A stretch of 64,000 nt of DNA from Planococcus shenhongbingii (GCF_030413635.1 NZ_CP129235.1:2046001-2110000); one strand, 5' to 3'. Numbered from the stretch's first letter, positions 52,576-62,321 are shown. The notes: generated from the letters alone by a model not told the origin. Numbers and translations are program-made.

Positions 52576-53574
52576 TTAGGCACCCAGCAGCTGCTGGTCG
52601 AACGCAAACAGCGCTTCGTTGATTTCATAAATATTGTAATTGCCCCGCTCGATGAAATATTCAACGATGACATCAAATTTGCTGCTTTTGGACAATGTAT
52701 AGCCTGCCGCCTCAAGCAATTCTGCCGTTTCATCCAAATCAAGCTCCAATGCAATGGCGAAAGCGATGACCGTTTTTTTCATCGGTGTATAATTCAAGGA
52801 ATTGCGGATTTTAGAAAACAGCTTGCGGTCGATGTTCGCTTTTTTATACGTTTTGGCGTCGGTCATGTTTTTCTCATCAATGAACCGCAGCAATCTGGCA
52901 GAAAAAGATTCGTGGATTTGTCCGACAATATCTTCTAGTATTCTCTGATCAGTCTCCTGTTGCAGAGATTGTCCGTAAACCGGTTCTGACATGATTTCCT
53001 GTTCAAAAATGCGCCGGTTGCGCGGATAGCGCAGTTCATGCTTGTCGATATAGTTTTCATCGACATACTGTTTGACTGACTTGTACAACTTTTCGCTGAT
53101 GCCGAACGATTGCTTGTCAAAAACCACAATATACACGAGCATTTCATGCTGCATTAAAAAATCATGGATTTCAGATATCGCTACTTGCAGCGCTTGTTCT
53201 TTCGGATACCCGTAGATACCGGAAGAAATGAGCGGAAAGGCAATCGATTCACAGCCAAGAGTTGCGGCGAGTTCCAGCGAATTCTTGTAGCAGCTTCGAA
53301 GCAAACGCTCTTCTCCTTGGTCGCCGCCACTCCAAACCGGCCCGACAGCATGGATAATGTACTTGGCCTGCAGGTTAAAAGCTTCTGTCTGTACGGCTTC
53401 CCCTGTTGGACAATGTCCTATTAGATCGCAGGCCGCCTGCAAATCCTTGGCACCGGCTGCACGGAAAATTGCCCCGCATACACCGCCGCCCATTTGAAGC
53501 GCGTTATTTGCTGCATTTACTATGGCATTGACTTGCATGTTAGTGATGTCATTTCGGACAATTTCCAATGGCAT
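52576..53574 (-). CDS. Macro-domain protein with C-terminal HTH-like domain
   Basis: A 332-residue two-part protein. The N-terminal 165 or so residues form a macro domain (IVNAANNALQMGGGVCGAIF; LISSGIYGYPKEQA), able to bind or hydrolyse ADP-ribose derivatives. A linker leads to a C-terminal helical domain (FSKIRNSLNYTPMKKTVIAFAIALEL) resembling an XRE-like HTH. ATG 53574 has AAGGGG nine bases upstream. A perfect 20-bp palindrome lies upstream (53635-53654). No DarT-like toxin gene is adjacent. Confidence 0.82.
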   Translation of the reverse strand: MPLEIVRNDITNMQVNAIVNAANNALQMGGGVCGAIFRAAGAKDLQAACDLIGHCPTGEAVQTEAFNLQAKYIIHAVGPVWSGGDQGEERLLRSCYKNSLELAATLGCESIAFPLISSGIYGYPKEQALQVAISEIHDFLMQHEMLVYIVVFDKQSFGISEKLYKSVKQYVDENYIDKHELRYPRNRRIFEQEIMSEPVYGQSLQQETDQRILEDIVGQIHESFSARLLRFIDEKNMTDAKTYKKANIDRKLFSKIRNSLNYTPMKKTVIAFAIALELDLDETAELLEAAGYTLSKSSKFDVIVEYFIERGNYNIYEINEALFAFDQQLLGA

Positions 53575-53634
53575 TTGCTTCATCCCCTTATACGATGTTT
53601 GGAATTTCTCCTTAGCAGATTGAATTTTCTTATC

Positions 53635-53654
53635 CTGCTCTTTTAAAAGAGCAG
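53635..53654. promoter_or_regulatory. Perfect palindrome upstream of the macro-HTH gene
   Basis: CTGCTCTTTTAAAAGAGCAG, a candidate operator for the macro-HTH protein or a hairpin. Confidence 0.5.
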
Positions 53655-53849
53655 CTGTTCCAATAAGTGCTCTTTATACTTCATATTATAACAGCATAGC
53701 CTTTTTGCCATTCAACCGCAGATATTCCGGTACAATCCGCATGGATCTTTTTCCAGGTAAAGCCGTTTAGATTAACTTCGGAACTTAAAGCAATTGAAGA
53801 TAATCGTTTTGAAATGCTTAGATTAAATAAAAATTAAAGAGGGATGTCA

Positions 53850-54287
53850 ATGTCTTTACCAATTATCCATCGTACTTACTGCCTTAGAATATTTTATCTT
53901 TGCGCAGTGGTCATCTGTATATTTTTCGGCTTAGCATCAAGAACTTTCGATAATTTGCTTCCATCATTTATTACCTTCCATGCCGGTGATGCCTTGTGGG
54001 CGATGATGGTTTATTTCGGCTGCCGACTGCTCCTGGTGGACAAGAAAATCTTCTCCGCGTTGTGCTGCGCCATTATATTCTGTTACGGTATTGAATTGAG
54101 CCAGCTGTTTCAGGCGGAGTGGGTTAATGAGCTGCGTGGGACATTATTCGGAGCGCTGATTCTTGGGCACGGCTTCTTATTTGTTGATCTTATTCGCTAT
54201 ACCATTGGAATATTCATCGCTGCATTCGTGGATAAAACGGCAATAACATTTTTGTTTTCTTATTTAAAAAGCCGCATTAGTGAATAA
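53850..54287 (+). CDS. DUF2809-domain membrane protein
   Basis: A 145-residue membrane protein with about five helices. Motifs HAGDALWAMMVYFGCR, IELSQLFQAEWVNELRGT and LGHGFLFVDLIRYTIG are DUF2809-type. AGAGGG six bases before ATG 53850 decides the start. Function unknown. Confidence 0.85.
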   Translation: MSLPIIHRTYCLRIFYLCAVVICIFFGLASRTFDNLLPSFITFHAGDALWAMMVYFGCRLLLVDKKIFSALCCAIIFCYGIELSQLFQAEWVNELRGTLFGALILGHGFLFVDLIRYTIGIFIAAFVDKTAITFLFSYLKSRISE

Positions 54288-54306
54288 TGCAAAAAGTACA
54301 GGAAAC

Positions 54307-54330
54307 AAAGGAAATCTTCGGCTCCTTTTA
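54307..54330 (+). terminator. Weak hairpin after the DUF2809 gene
   Basis: AAAGGA / TCCTTTT stem with few pairs and a short T run. Low confidence. Confidence 0.35.
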
Positions 54331-54520
54331 GCATTTGTACAATCAATGCTTATAGAAAGTTCTGGACTTATTTGAAATTAGCCATGCCTATTGTTCATCT
54401 TAATATTTTCAACTGCAAACTGACCCCTAAGAATTTCGTCATATTGATACTTTCAACTAGGCCAATCCTTTGCTAAAGTTATCCTTATTATAAAAACTGA
54501 CAATAAGGAAGGTTAAGATT

Positions 54521-55066
54521 ATGCAAAAAACAACCACTGCCTCATCAACATACTCACGCGCTCGGACTTTTGATTTAATTCTTACCGCTATGTCAATTGC
54601 ACTTGTCTTTGTTGCGACTCTTTTACTGAACATCAAATTGCCGATTACAGCGAATGGCGGACTGGTGCATTTGGGCACTGCGATGCTCTTTATCATTTCG
54701 ATGTTGTTCGGCCCTAAAAAAGGGGCGATTGCAGGAGCGGTTGGAATGGGCTTGTTCGACTTGATCTCCGGCTGGACTTTGTGGGCACCGATTTCAATTC
54801 TGGCCCGCGGTTTGCAAGGCTATCTTGTCGGAAAAATTGCCTGGTCAAATGGCCGCAATGGCAATAGCAAGACGTTCAACATCATTGGTGCTATTGTTTC
54901 TATTCCTTTCATGCTCGGCATCTATTATATTGGTGAAGCCATCATTTTCAACAGCTTCATCGTTCCGGCTGCTTCGATTCCCGGCAATATTGTCCAGAAC
55001 GTCGTAGGGCTCCTTGTCGCTATTCCAGCAGTGATTGCACTGAAAAAAGTTCCTTTCTTTAAATAA
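54521..55066 (+). CDS. ECF transporter S component (stand-alone)
   Basis: A 181-residue membrane protein with six helices. It has KLPITANGGLVHLGTAMLFI and GPKKGAIAGAVGMGLFDLISGW, characteristic of ECF S components that share a housekeeping EcfAT. No A or T genes are adjacent and no riboswitch was recognised, so its vitamin or base substrate is unknown. AAGGAAGG precedes the ATG. Confidence 0.85.
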   Translation: MQKTTTASSTYSRARTFDLILTAMSIALVFVATLLLNIKLPITANGGLVHLGTAMLFIISMLFGPKKGAIAGAVGMGLFDLISGWTLWAPISILARGLQGYLVGKIAWSNGRNGNSKTFNIIGAIVSIPFMLGIYYIGEAIIFNSFIVPAASIPGNIVQNVVGLLVAIPAVIALKKVPFFK

Positions 55067-55073
55067 TCGCATT

Positions 55074-55107
55074 AAGCGGCACAAGCAAACTAGCTTGTGC
55101 CGCTTTT
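55074..55107. terminator. Terminator after the S component gene
   Basis: AAGCGGCACAAGC / GCTTGTGCCGCTT stem, then T run. Confidence 0.92.
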
Positions 55108-55193
55108 TGCAGTTTTAGATGAGTTGCTCGTATCCAGCCGGGAGTCGCTTATTAAGCAAAAATTTTCCGCTCACACCTATCTCAAAAGCTTTC

Positions 55194-55232
55194 AAAAAGA
55201 GAACGTCTGTAAATGTCAGACGTCCCCTTTTG
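55194..55232 (-). terminator. Terminator of the histidine kinase gene
   Basis: GGGGACGTCTG / CAGACGTTCTC stem on the minus strand, then five T. Confidence 0.88.
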
Positions 55233-55269
55233 TAATAAAAATTTGTATTTTTAGGTTTCTTCAAAAGAA

Positions 55270-57330
55270 TTACTTTTCTCCACGATTGCAAAATGTCGTA
55301 TAGAACGTCGTGCCTCCCGGTCCTGTCTCAATATCAATAGTGGCATTGTGGCGTGCCGCAATGGCATAGCTGATGCCGAGTCCAAGACCGGTGCCATTAT
55401 CTTTCGTAGTATAGAAAGGGGTCCCTACTTTTTCCAGAACTTCCGGCAGAATCCCTTCGCCTTCATCTTGAATAGCCAGAACGACACATCCAGCCTCATT
55501 TTGGTAGGTACTAATCGTCAAAACGTTCCCTTCATTCATCGCTTCCAGTCCATTGCGGCATAAGTTAATGATCAATTGCCGGATTTCATTGCGGTTTATC
55601 AGCATTTCAGGAATTTCCTGGGTATTGAACTCGATCAGTTTGTTTTGGTTAAAAGTATCTATTTTAATCAAAGGCGCAATGTCGCTGATCAACGAATTCA
55701 AATCCATCATTTTCAAATCTGATGATCTTGTATTTCCCATCGAAAGAAATTCCGTGATGATTGAATTAGCACGGTCCAGTTCATCTATCATTAAATCAAA
55801 ATAACTGAAATGCCTGTTAAGGTCTTCTTCTTGTTTTAGCAACTGCAAAAATCCACGGACCGTCGTCATGGGATTTCGGATTTCATGGCTGATTCCTGCC
55901 GCCATTTGGCCAATCAAATCCAATTTGGACAATCTTTTTAATTCATTCTCATATTTTCTTTTTTCCGCTATATCCTTGAATAAACAGCAAATCCCATCGT
56001 CAAACGGGTAGGCAACCACTTCGTACCAAGAATCTTCATTTAGAGATGGAATTTCAAATTGCACCGGAATGCGTTCGAACATCGCCCGGTGAAATTCGTC
56101 ATACATAATTTCAGCTGTATGTGGAGGAATGACATCCCAAATATTTTTCCCTAATACCTCTTTTGGTTTCTTATTGTCAGGCAAATACTGATGCTTATTG
56201 ATATAGATGATTTCCCATTCTTTATTTAAAGCAAAAAAACCATCCGTTATGCTTTCGATGACACTGGTCACTTTTTCGTTTGCAGCAGCAAGCGCGCTTG
56301 TCCGTTCTTCTACCATATTTTCCAGCTGGTCCATATAAAGCAGATTAGAAAAAGTAGGTGCCGTAGTGTCGACAATCGACTGTGCCAATTGAATTTGGCT
56401 GGTGTCGTAGTTGCTATTTTCTCCATCCCGATTCAAGACTGTAATAACTCCCAGCACTTCTTTCATTGAAACCAGCGGTATGATGAGCAGGTTTTTTGAA
56501 GCCAAGCACGGAACCGTCATCGCTTTTCTGGATTGGATTACTTTTTGAATCAGGCTATCGTAGCCTTGATCCATTTGCATATTGCGGGGGTCTCCCATGC
56601 AGTCCGCTTCCTCCCAAGTGCAGCCTTCACTGCACTTGGTTAAAGAAATGTTCTTTTTATTAAGTGGATCCAATAGATGAGCAACCATGTTATCGCTGCC
56701 AAGAACTTTGGACAAATAGAAAAAACATTTATCGATGCTTTCCTGAATGGAAGAGCACATCGACAGCTCCCGGGAAATGTTTAGCAGCATCTGATTTTCG
56801 GCGATCAAGTTCTCTTTCTGGGCTAAGTTTTTCGCATTCTGAATCGCAACCGCTGCCATATTGACATATGCTTCCACACTTTGAATTTCAGATTCCGTCA
56901 AATTCATCGGTGCTCCGTGATCGAACAAAAAAACCAGTCCAAACAACTCTTGTTCAAATGAAATAGGCAAGCCCAACAGCGATTTTATCTCGAAGGCTTC
57001 CACCGATCTTGGATCCGGGCGGTGGTCTTTTGAAGTATCCGGTATATAAATCGTCTTCTGAGTTTCAATAACTTCATTTGCCAGCAAATCCATTTCGAGG
57101 TCAAGCACTTGTGAATCGAACGAATTGCCGTTGATAAATTCTGGTTTTCCGACAAACGCCCGGAAACTTCCGTCTTCGTGAGGCAGAAAAATGCCTACGG
57201 AATTGCATTGGACAATTTCTTCAGAAATCGCCGTGGTTACATGCTGAAGCACTTCACGGAGCTCAAGCTTGGTATTGATGACTTTCGTTATATTGGCAAG
57301 CCTGGAATATCGAGTCTGTTCCTTTAGCAT
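55270..57330 (-). CDS. Sensor histidine kinase with two GAF domains and PAS
   Basis: A soluble kinase of about 686 residues. The order is GAF (about 25-165), GAF (about 190-345), PAS (about 365-465), HisKA with the phosphorylated His in GISHEIRNP, and HATPase with the G boxes (DEGEGI; GTGLGLGIS). No membrane helix is seen, so it senses cytosolic signals. No response regulator gene is adjacent. The KinA-type HisKA suggests a sporulation or stress phosphorelay role, by inference. ATG 57330 has GGAG nine bases upstream. Confidence 0.92.
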   Translation of the reverse strand: MLKEQTRYSRLANITKVINTKLELREVLQHVTTAISEEIVQCNSVGIFLPHEDGSFRAFVGKPEFINGNSFDSQVLDLEMDLLANEVIETQKTIYIPDTSKDHRPDPRSVEAFEIKSLLGLPISFEQELFGLVFLFDHGAPMNLTESEIQSVEAYVNMAAVAIQNAKNLAQKENLIAENQMLLNISRELSMCSSIQESIDKCFFYLSKVLGSDNMVAHLLDPLNKKNISLTKCSEGCTWEEADCMGDPRNMQMDQGYDSLIQKVIQSRKAMTVPCLASKNLLIIPLVSMKEVLGVITVLNRDGENSNYDTSQIQLAQSIVDTTAPTFSNLLYMDQLENMVEERTSALAAANEKVTSVIESITDGFFALNKEWEIIYINKHQYLPDNKKPKEVLGKNIWDVIPPHTAEIMYDEFHRAMFERIPVQFEIPSLNEDSWYEVVAYPFDDGICCLFKDIAEKRKYENELKRLSKLDLIGQMAAGISHEIRNPMTTVRGFLQLLKQEEDLNRHFSYFDLMIDELDRANSIITEFLSMGNTRSSDLKMMDLNSLISDIAPLIKIDTFNQNKLIEFNTQEIPEMLINRNEIRQLIINLCRNGLEAMNEGNVLTISTYQNEAGCVVLAIQDEGEGILPEVLEKVGTPFYTTKDNGTGLGLGISYAIAARHNATIDIETGPGGTTFYTTFCNRGEK

Positions 57331-57542
57331 CCACTTGTTCTCCAATCAGAGGAGTTAGAAAATCAATTCTCGAACCCCAGGTATTTTTTCTTTTCCATAC
57401 TATTTTCATTCCTGTAATCTTTTACCTTTTATTTTACATGTCTTTCTTCCAAACGAACAGAGAAAACTTACAATTCCCTATATACTTCGACATTGGAAAT
57501 ACTTTGCTTCACTAATGAAAACTGTACTTTTGAGAAAGGATA

Positions 57543-57570
57543 AGAAAAACCCTTCATTTAAATGAAGGAT
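57543..57570 (-). terminator. Terminator of the cupin array
   Basis: Palindrome CCTTCATTTAAATGAAGG then GTTTTTC on the minus strand. Confidence 0.85.
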
Positions 57571-57587
57571 TCAATCCATCTTCATGA

Positions 57588-58064
57588 TCAATCTAATATC
57601 TCTACTCCGTACTTAGCTGCAGCTGCAAACAGCTTATCCATATCTGCATCTACATCAGCCGGAGGGAGCTTATATTCTGTGGCTGGAATACTGGTTTCAA
57701 TGAAAAAATTCTCTAATCCTGCAGGCATTAATATACTTAATATTCTAGCCGGCGCAGGTCCTTCGATTGTGTACATATGGGCAATATCCCGAGGTGCAAA
57801 AAGAAAAGTTCCTGATTTCGCTGCAATTGTTTTATCACCTATCTTAAAAGTGGCTTTGCCTTCTAAAATGTAGAAGAATTCGTCTTCATTATGATGAATG
57901 TGCAATGGAGTGGAAAAGTTTGGCGGATCTATTTCTTCGAGCAAACTGAATACCCCATTCGTTTCTTCACCTGTTATTTTCACTTCCAATAAAGTGCCTA
58001 GGAACCAGAATATTTTTCCTTCAGCTTGCGCTAGCGCAAATGCTTTATTTAGTGGATGATCCAT
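57588..58064 (-). CDS. Cupin-domain protein, paralogue 3
   Basis: A 158-residue single-cupin protein. Motif 1 TPLHIHHNEDEFFYILEGK has both His and the Glu; motif 2 SGTFLFAPRDIAHMYT has the third His, so the metal site is complete. ATG 58064 follows GGAGG, restoring the same length as its two tandem paralogues. The role could be dioxygenase/isomerase or sugar-related binding. Confidence 0.85.
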   Translation of the reverse strand: MDHPLNKAFALAQAEGKIFWFLGTLLEVKITGEETNGVFSLLEEIDPPNFSTPLHIHHNEDEFFYILEGKATFKIGDKTIAAKSGTFLFAPRDIAHMYTIEGPAPARILSILMPAGLENFFIETSIPATEYKLPPADVDADMDKLFAAAAKYGVEILD

Positions 58065-58280
58065 TTTTCTTGCCTCCAAATTGTAAAGTGGATAAATTAC
58101 GTATTTGTCAGTTCTTTCCCTTGGATATTAAAAGAAACTCCCTGGATTCAAAAAGGTGCGGCTCAGCAAGAATGCAAAGCCGCATAAGGGATAAAATAAA
58201 ATTTAGCGCTCTAGTACAACTCCCATAATCTCCGCCACTTTATAATGATTTTGTGTAGAAGTCGACCTTATTACCGTATG

Positions 58281-58754
58281 TCATCCCAGAATTTCTACAC
58301 CGTATTTCTGTGCTGTCGCCGCAAATTTCTCCATATCAGTATCGATATCCGTTGGCAACTTGAATTCATCAGCTGCCACACCGGATTCAATAAAGAATTG
58401 TTCGACTCCAGCAGGTGTAAACATGAAGAGCACTTTTGCAGGTGAAGATCCTTCAACCTTGAATTTATGTTCCAGGTTGCGCGGTACATAAACAAAAGTT
58501 CCCGGTTTTCCCATAATCGTTTTTTCCCCGAAAGTGAAGGTTACTTCACCTTCCAAAACATAGCAAATGTCCTCTTCATTCTGTTTCTTATGCAGCGGCG
58601 TCTCATAACCTGGTGGCAGCAGGCCTTCAATCAAACTGAAAACGCCATTGGTGTCTTCGCTTGTTGCTTTTATTTCCATTAGCGTGCCATTAAACCAATA
58701 GGCTCTACCTTTCCCATGTGCAAATGAGAAAGCATTATTCAATTGTTGTTCCAT
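58281..58754 (-). CDS. Cupin-domain protein, paralogue 2 (metal site altered)
   Basis: A 157-residue cupin. Motif 1 reads TPLHKKQNEEDICYVLEGE, so the second His of HxH is Lys and the site is probably degraded; motif 2 PGTFVYVPRNLEHKF retains its His. It is clearly a tandem paralogue of 57588-58064 and 58858-59334. Confidence 0.85.
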   Translation of the reverse strand: MEQQLNNAFSFAHGKGRAYWFNGTLMEIKATSEDTNGVFSLIEGLLPPGYETPLHKKQNEEDICYVLEGEVTFTFGEKTIMGKPGTFVYVPRNLEHKFKVEGSSPAKVLFMFTPAGVEQFFIESGVAADEFKLPTDIDTDMEKFAATAQKYGVEILG

Positions 58755-58857
58755 TTTTCGTTACCTCCCAATATTTATGGCGCTAAATTGGGCAATCGGC
58801 AACTTCTACACGTCTTCATTAATGGAATTTAGAAAATGATATTGATTCGTTCATCTG

Positions 58858-59334
58858 TCATCCCAGAATTTCAATATCAAACTTCTGGGCAGCTGCCATC
58901 AGCTGATCCATATCGGGCACAATAGTCTCTGGCGGCAACTTGAAATTGTCAGCCGGCACACTCGCTTCTACAAAAAATTGTTCTCCTCCGGCAGGCGTTA
59001 ACATAATGAGAATTTTCGCAGGCACAGATCCTTCTATCTTAACCTTGTGCTGGATATTTCGCGGCGCGTAAAGAAAAGTGCCTGGTTTTCCCACAATCGT
59101 TTTTTCCCCAACGGTGAATGTCGCTTCGCCTTCCACTACATAAAATATTTCATCTTCATTGCGGTGTAGATGCAGCGGCGTCTCATAGCCTGGTGGATGC
59201 AGTTCTTCAAATAAACTAAAAACGCCATTTGTGTCTTCGCCAGTTGCTTTCATTTCTATTAACGTGCCAAGAAACCAATACGCTTTTCCTTCCCCGTGCG
59301 CAAACGAAAAAGCATTATTCAATTGCTGTTCCAT
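58858..59334 (-). CDS. Cupin-domain protein, paralogue 1
   Basis: A 158-residue cupin. Motif 1 TPLHLHRNEDEIFYVVEGE and motif 2 PGTFLYAPRNIQHKV are intact. AGGAGGTAA precedes the ATG in the same form as in the second copy. It is the first gene of the triplet, whose spacings are about 100-215 bp. Confidence 0.86.
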   Translation of the reverse strand: MEQQLNNAFSFAHGEGKAYWFLGTLIEMKATGEDTNGVFSLFEELHPPGYETPLHLHRNEDEIFYVVEGEATFTVGEKTIVGKPGTFLYAPRNIQHKVKIEGSVPAKILIMLTPAGGEQFFVEASVPADNFKLPPETIVPDMDQLMAAAQKFDIEILG

Positions 59335-60181
59335 TTTCCTTACCTCCTAATTTTAATAACAAAAACGAAGTGGCAGGTAAGTAGTTCTGAAAATGTTGTT
59401 AATCTATTTTCCTGATTGGCAGATTAGGCATAGTTAAAGATATACTTGCTGATTTTAAGTTTTACCAGCCCTCTTTTCACTTGAATTTATGCCTATAGGT
59501 TATAAAATTTCGTCAACTAATTTGTACTTTCAATCTTTTCCGTCGCAATAAGGCGATTCTTCCATCTTCTATGTAATCTATAAGTATTTTTATCCAGCTA
59601 TATTATACACCTATTTAACTTAAAATTCTATATTTTCAGAATTAAATATATTTTTTTATTTTTTCATTCATCTGTGCAAATATTATAATAAAATTTTCAA
59701 TTCTAATATACTTCATGCCATCAAACCTTTTGATGTGTTTAAGGTTGTTTTAAAAAGATTTGCATCGATTAAAAAAATTTAGAGAGACTGTTCACATTTT
59801 ATTGGAAGGCATATTGAGAAAGTTAAAAATTGTATTAGTGATCATCCTTTAACCGATATTACGCCAACCAGCTACGCTTGCAGCGGGCTCGCGCCCAAGC
59901 CTCCTCAGCCGCTTCGCTCCTTGCGGGGTCTCGGCTGTCTCGTCGCTTGCGCTGCCCCACAGATTGGCCAAAGACTGCGTGGTCAAGTCTTTGCGACGAG
60001 CTTGCGCAGGAGCAGCGCCATTTCATGTCTCGAAGCTAGAGCAGCGATGCAGGAGCACATGGTTTTCGCCAGCGAGCGAGGAGGCTTAGGGCCGCACCCC
60101 ACGGAAAGCGTCCGTCCTGGAGCGAAATGAATAAGGCTTATCATTTTAATTAAATCTATCTTAATCACATTGGTTGTCGCT
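59335..60181. other. Intergenic region, 847 bp
   Basis: The left 500 bp are very AT-rich and hold the cupin promoter region. The right third is the repeat element copy 2 (59841-60136). No gene is seen. Confidence 0.65.
59841..60136 (-). repeat. GC-rich intergenic repeat element, copy 2 (inverted)
   Basis: About 296 bp. It begins with a block (59841-59873) reading CATCCTTTAACCGATATTA then GCCAACCAGC, the reverse complement of end A of copy 1, and finishes with GCGTCCGTCCTGGAGCGAAA, the inverse of end B. Core 59985-60040 with GTCTTTGCGACGAGCTTGCG matches copy 1 inverted. It is shorter than copy 1 by about 230 bp, so the internal part varies. Two short open frames inside it are not accepted as genes. 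Confidence 0.8.
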
Positions 60182-61198
60182 TCACAATCCCTTTAACAAT
60201 ACCTTCACCATCAATTGCACTTTCCGGAGCGAGCTTTTTTTCTTCCTTGAAATGGTGTGCATCAAAACACCAAGGATGGGATCGATTGAGCGGACCGGCG
60301 GCATTTCCATTCCGACTAACCGTCCCACTTCTGCCAGTTCATCTTCTCTAGTGAACTTCTTCAATAAAGCCGTTTCTTTTCCTAAGTTTTCCTCAATCCG
60401 AAGAAGCGCTTCTTTCAGAAAATCAGCAACATGGGCCACTTTTATTAAATTCAATCGCTCGAAAGTGTCTTGAGGCGTGTGGTAATACGGCCAGTGGCCG
60501 CATGACAGAAAGATGTGCGGCTGATTGTGCATATCAAAAATATAATGGTCAGAGAGATGCAGTCGCGGCCTGCGGAGGATTTGATAAACCGATAAGTTTG
60601 CATTCTTTTCTGCTGCTTCTGCGATACTGGCAGACAACAGCGGGCTCGAATCTGCTCCAATCGCAAAAAGCGCATGCTCCCGTCCTTTTATCGCGATATC
60701 ATGTCCGCATAAGTCCAGAACAATAGCTCCTTTAAAATGATCGAAGGCCAGTGTTTTAGGCAAATGTTTGTAAAAATAGACGCTTCCCATCTTTTCGGAT
60801 AAAAAGTACGGAGGTTCCTCCAAATCGAAAATGCCGAGCACTACTGTTAAGTTATGGGAAATTTGAGCAAGCGAAGCGATCACATCGAAAACAATCCCGA
60901 TTGAAGCCGCGTTATCATCAGCACCTGGAATATTTTTAAAATGATCATAATGCGCCCCTAGCAGAATCCAGTCCTGGGTATTTCCTTTTTTACTAGCTAA
61001 CAGGTTTTCTCCCGTAATTACTTTCGTGACCGGAAACCGCTGTCCCCATCCTTGTTCCATTAAAGGCTCTAGCTTTAGCTCTTCAAAATGTCGGACTATC
61101 ATTTCTCTTGCTTTTTTATGGCCGGATGAGCCTGGCTCCCGGCCGCCGAGTGCCGGATCTGACAGGTCTTTGATCAAGTTAAGGTATTTGTCTTCCAT
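60182..61198 (-). CDS. M28-family metallopeptidase
   Basis: A 338-residue zinc aminopeptidase-like hydrolase. Metal ligands are in GAHYDHF (His), GADDNAAS (Asp), DLEEPPY (Glu-Glu) and later SDHYIF (His). No signal peptide is seen. GGAGGG precedes the ATG. It releases N-terminal residues from peptides, substrate unknown. The repeat element copy 2 ends within 50 bp of its stop codon. Confidence 0.88.
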   Translation of the reverse strand: MEDKYLNLIKDLSDPALGGREPGSSGHKKAREMIVRHFEELKLEPLMEQGWGQRFPVTKVITGENLLASKKGNTQDWILLGAHYDHFKNIPGADDNAASIGIVFDVIASLAQISHNLTVVLGIFDLEEPPYFLSEKMGSVYFYKHLPKTLAFDHFKGAIVLDLCGHDIAIKGREHALFAIGADSSPLLSASIAEAAEKNANLSVYQILRRPRLHLSDHYIFDMHNQPHIFLSCGHWPYYHTPQDTFERLNLIKVAHVADFLKEALLRIEENLGKETALLKKFTREDELAEVGRLVGMEMPPVRSIDPILGVLMHTISRKKKSSLRKVQLMVKVLLKGL

Positions 61199-61457
61199 AA
61201 TGTATCCCTCCCTGCAAAGTTCTTCGCTTATGGAGCAATAAGCTTTGGCATTATTATCATTCCAGTCTTTTTCTAATTACCATACCCCTTCAGCCATTGT
61301 TAAAGTCTATATTTCTTAAGTGAACCTTTAGTTGAATTTCAGCAACGTCCAAAATTTTTCTGATCAACTTAACAAATCTTTACAATTCCTTTAATACTGC
61401 TAAACAATTCAATGAGATACTTGAATTATCAGAAAACAGAAGGGGATGAAGAAGAAA

Positions 61458-62321
61458 ATGAAAATTGCTGTGATTGGTGACTTGCATTATCCGACATTGA
61501 AAGATGGTTGTGCTTATATTGAAGAGGACCGGCAAAGCTTTTACGAAACGTTTTTGGAACGTTTTTTCTCAATCCCGGCAGATTTATATGTATCCATTGG
61601 TGATTTGACGAATTTTGGACGAATAGATGAATTAGAGGAAGTTTATGCAATTATTCGAAAGCACAACAAACCTTTCAAACATGTTTTAGGAAATCATGAT
61701 CTTTACGCCATGACACGTGAAGCGGTCCTTTCCACAACTGAGCAGAAGCATTTCCATACAGTGTCTACCGATTCGGCCGTCCTAGCTTTCCTTGATACAG
61801 CCCGAGAACAAGATTATGAAGACTGGGGCGGAACGATGGACGGTGTACAACAATATTGGCTGGATTCCATTGTCAAGGAATCAGAGGAATTGCCGCTCAT
61901 CCTGTTCGCCCACCATCCCGTCTTCTCCACTACCAAAAACTCAGAAAAAGAAAAGCGCTGCATCCATCCCGATATTCCAATATGGGACATTCTGAGCAAA
62001 AAACAAGGTGCCGGGCTTTACGTGAACGGCCATAATCACTGCAATTCCCTCGCCGCCCGAGAGCAATGGACTTTTCTTCAATTGTCAGCAGCACTTGATG
62101 ACCAAGCAGTCCGGATTATTGAAGTTACCGATTCTTTCATCTCCATAGACTCAGTGACAATCGATGACGCTAAACTTCGGAAGCATGCAGAAGCAATAGG
62201 AAATGCTATAAAGCATTTTACATTAAAACAAGAAACAGTCGAAAAAGCGGCTTATTTCAAGTATATGATCCCAGTGCCGGTTCCCGCTGAAGTCCCTCCT
62301 CAAGAAAAAGTTAAATTGTAG
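61458..62321 (+). CDS. Calcineurin-type metallophosphoesterase
   Basis: A phosphoesterase of about 287 residues. Metal motifs are IGDLHYP, IGDLTNFG, LGNHDLY (GNHD) and later HHPVF and NGHNH. ATG 61458 is preferred, since AAGGGG would overlap the first ATG (61446). The nucleotide or phospho-substrate is unknown. Confidence 0.88.
   Translation: MKIAVIGDLHYPTLKDGCAYIEEDRQSFYETFLERFFSIPADLYVSIGDLTNFGRIDELEEVYAIIRKHNKPFKHVLGNHDLYAMTREAVLSTTEQKHFHTVSTDSAVLAFLDTAREQDYEDWGGTMDGVQQYWLDSIVKESEELPLILFAHHPVFSTTKNSEKEKRCIHPDIPIWDILSKKQGAGLYVNGHNHCNSLAAREQWTFLQLSAALDDQAVRIIEVTDSFISIDSVTIDDAKLRKHAEAIGNAIKHFTLKQETVEKAAYFKYMIPVPVPAEVPPQEKVKL

Noticed and set aside
52576..53574. DarTG-type toxin-antitoxin (macro domain as DarG)
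   Set aside because: No DarT-like ADP-ribosyltransferase gene adjacent and the C-terminal domain differs from DarG.
59921..60130. Open frame within repeat copy 2
   Set aside because: Inside the repeat element; no start context.
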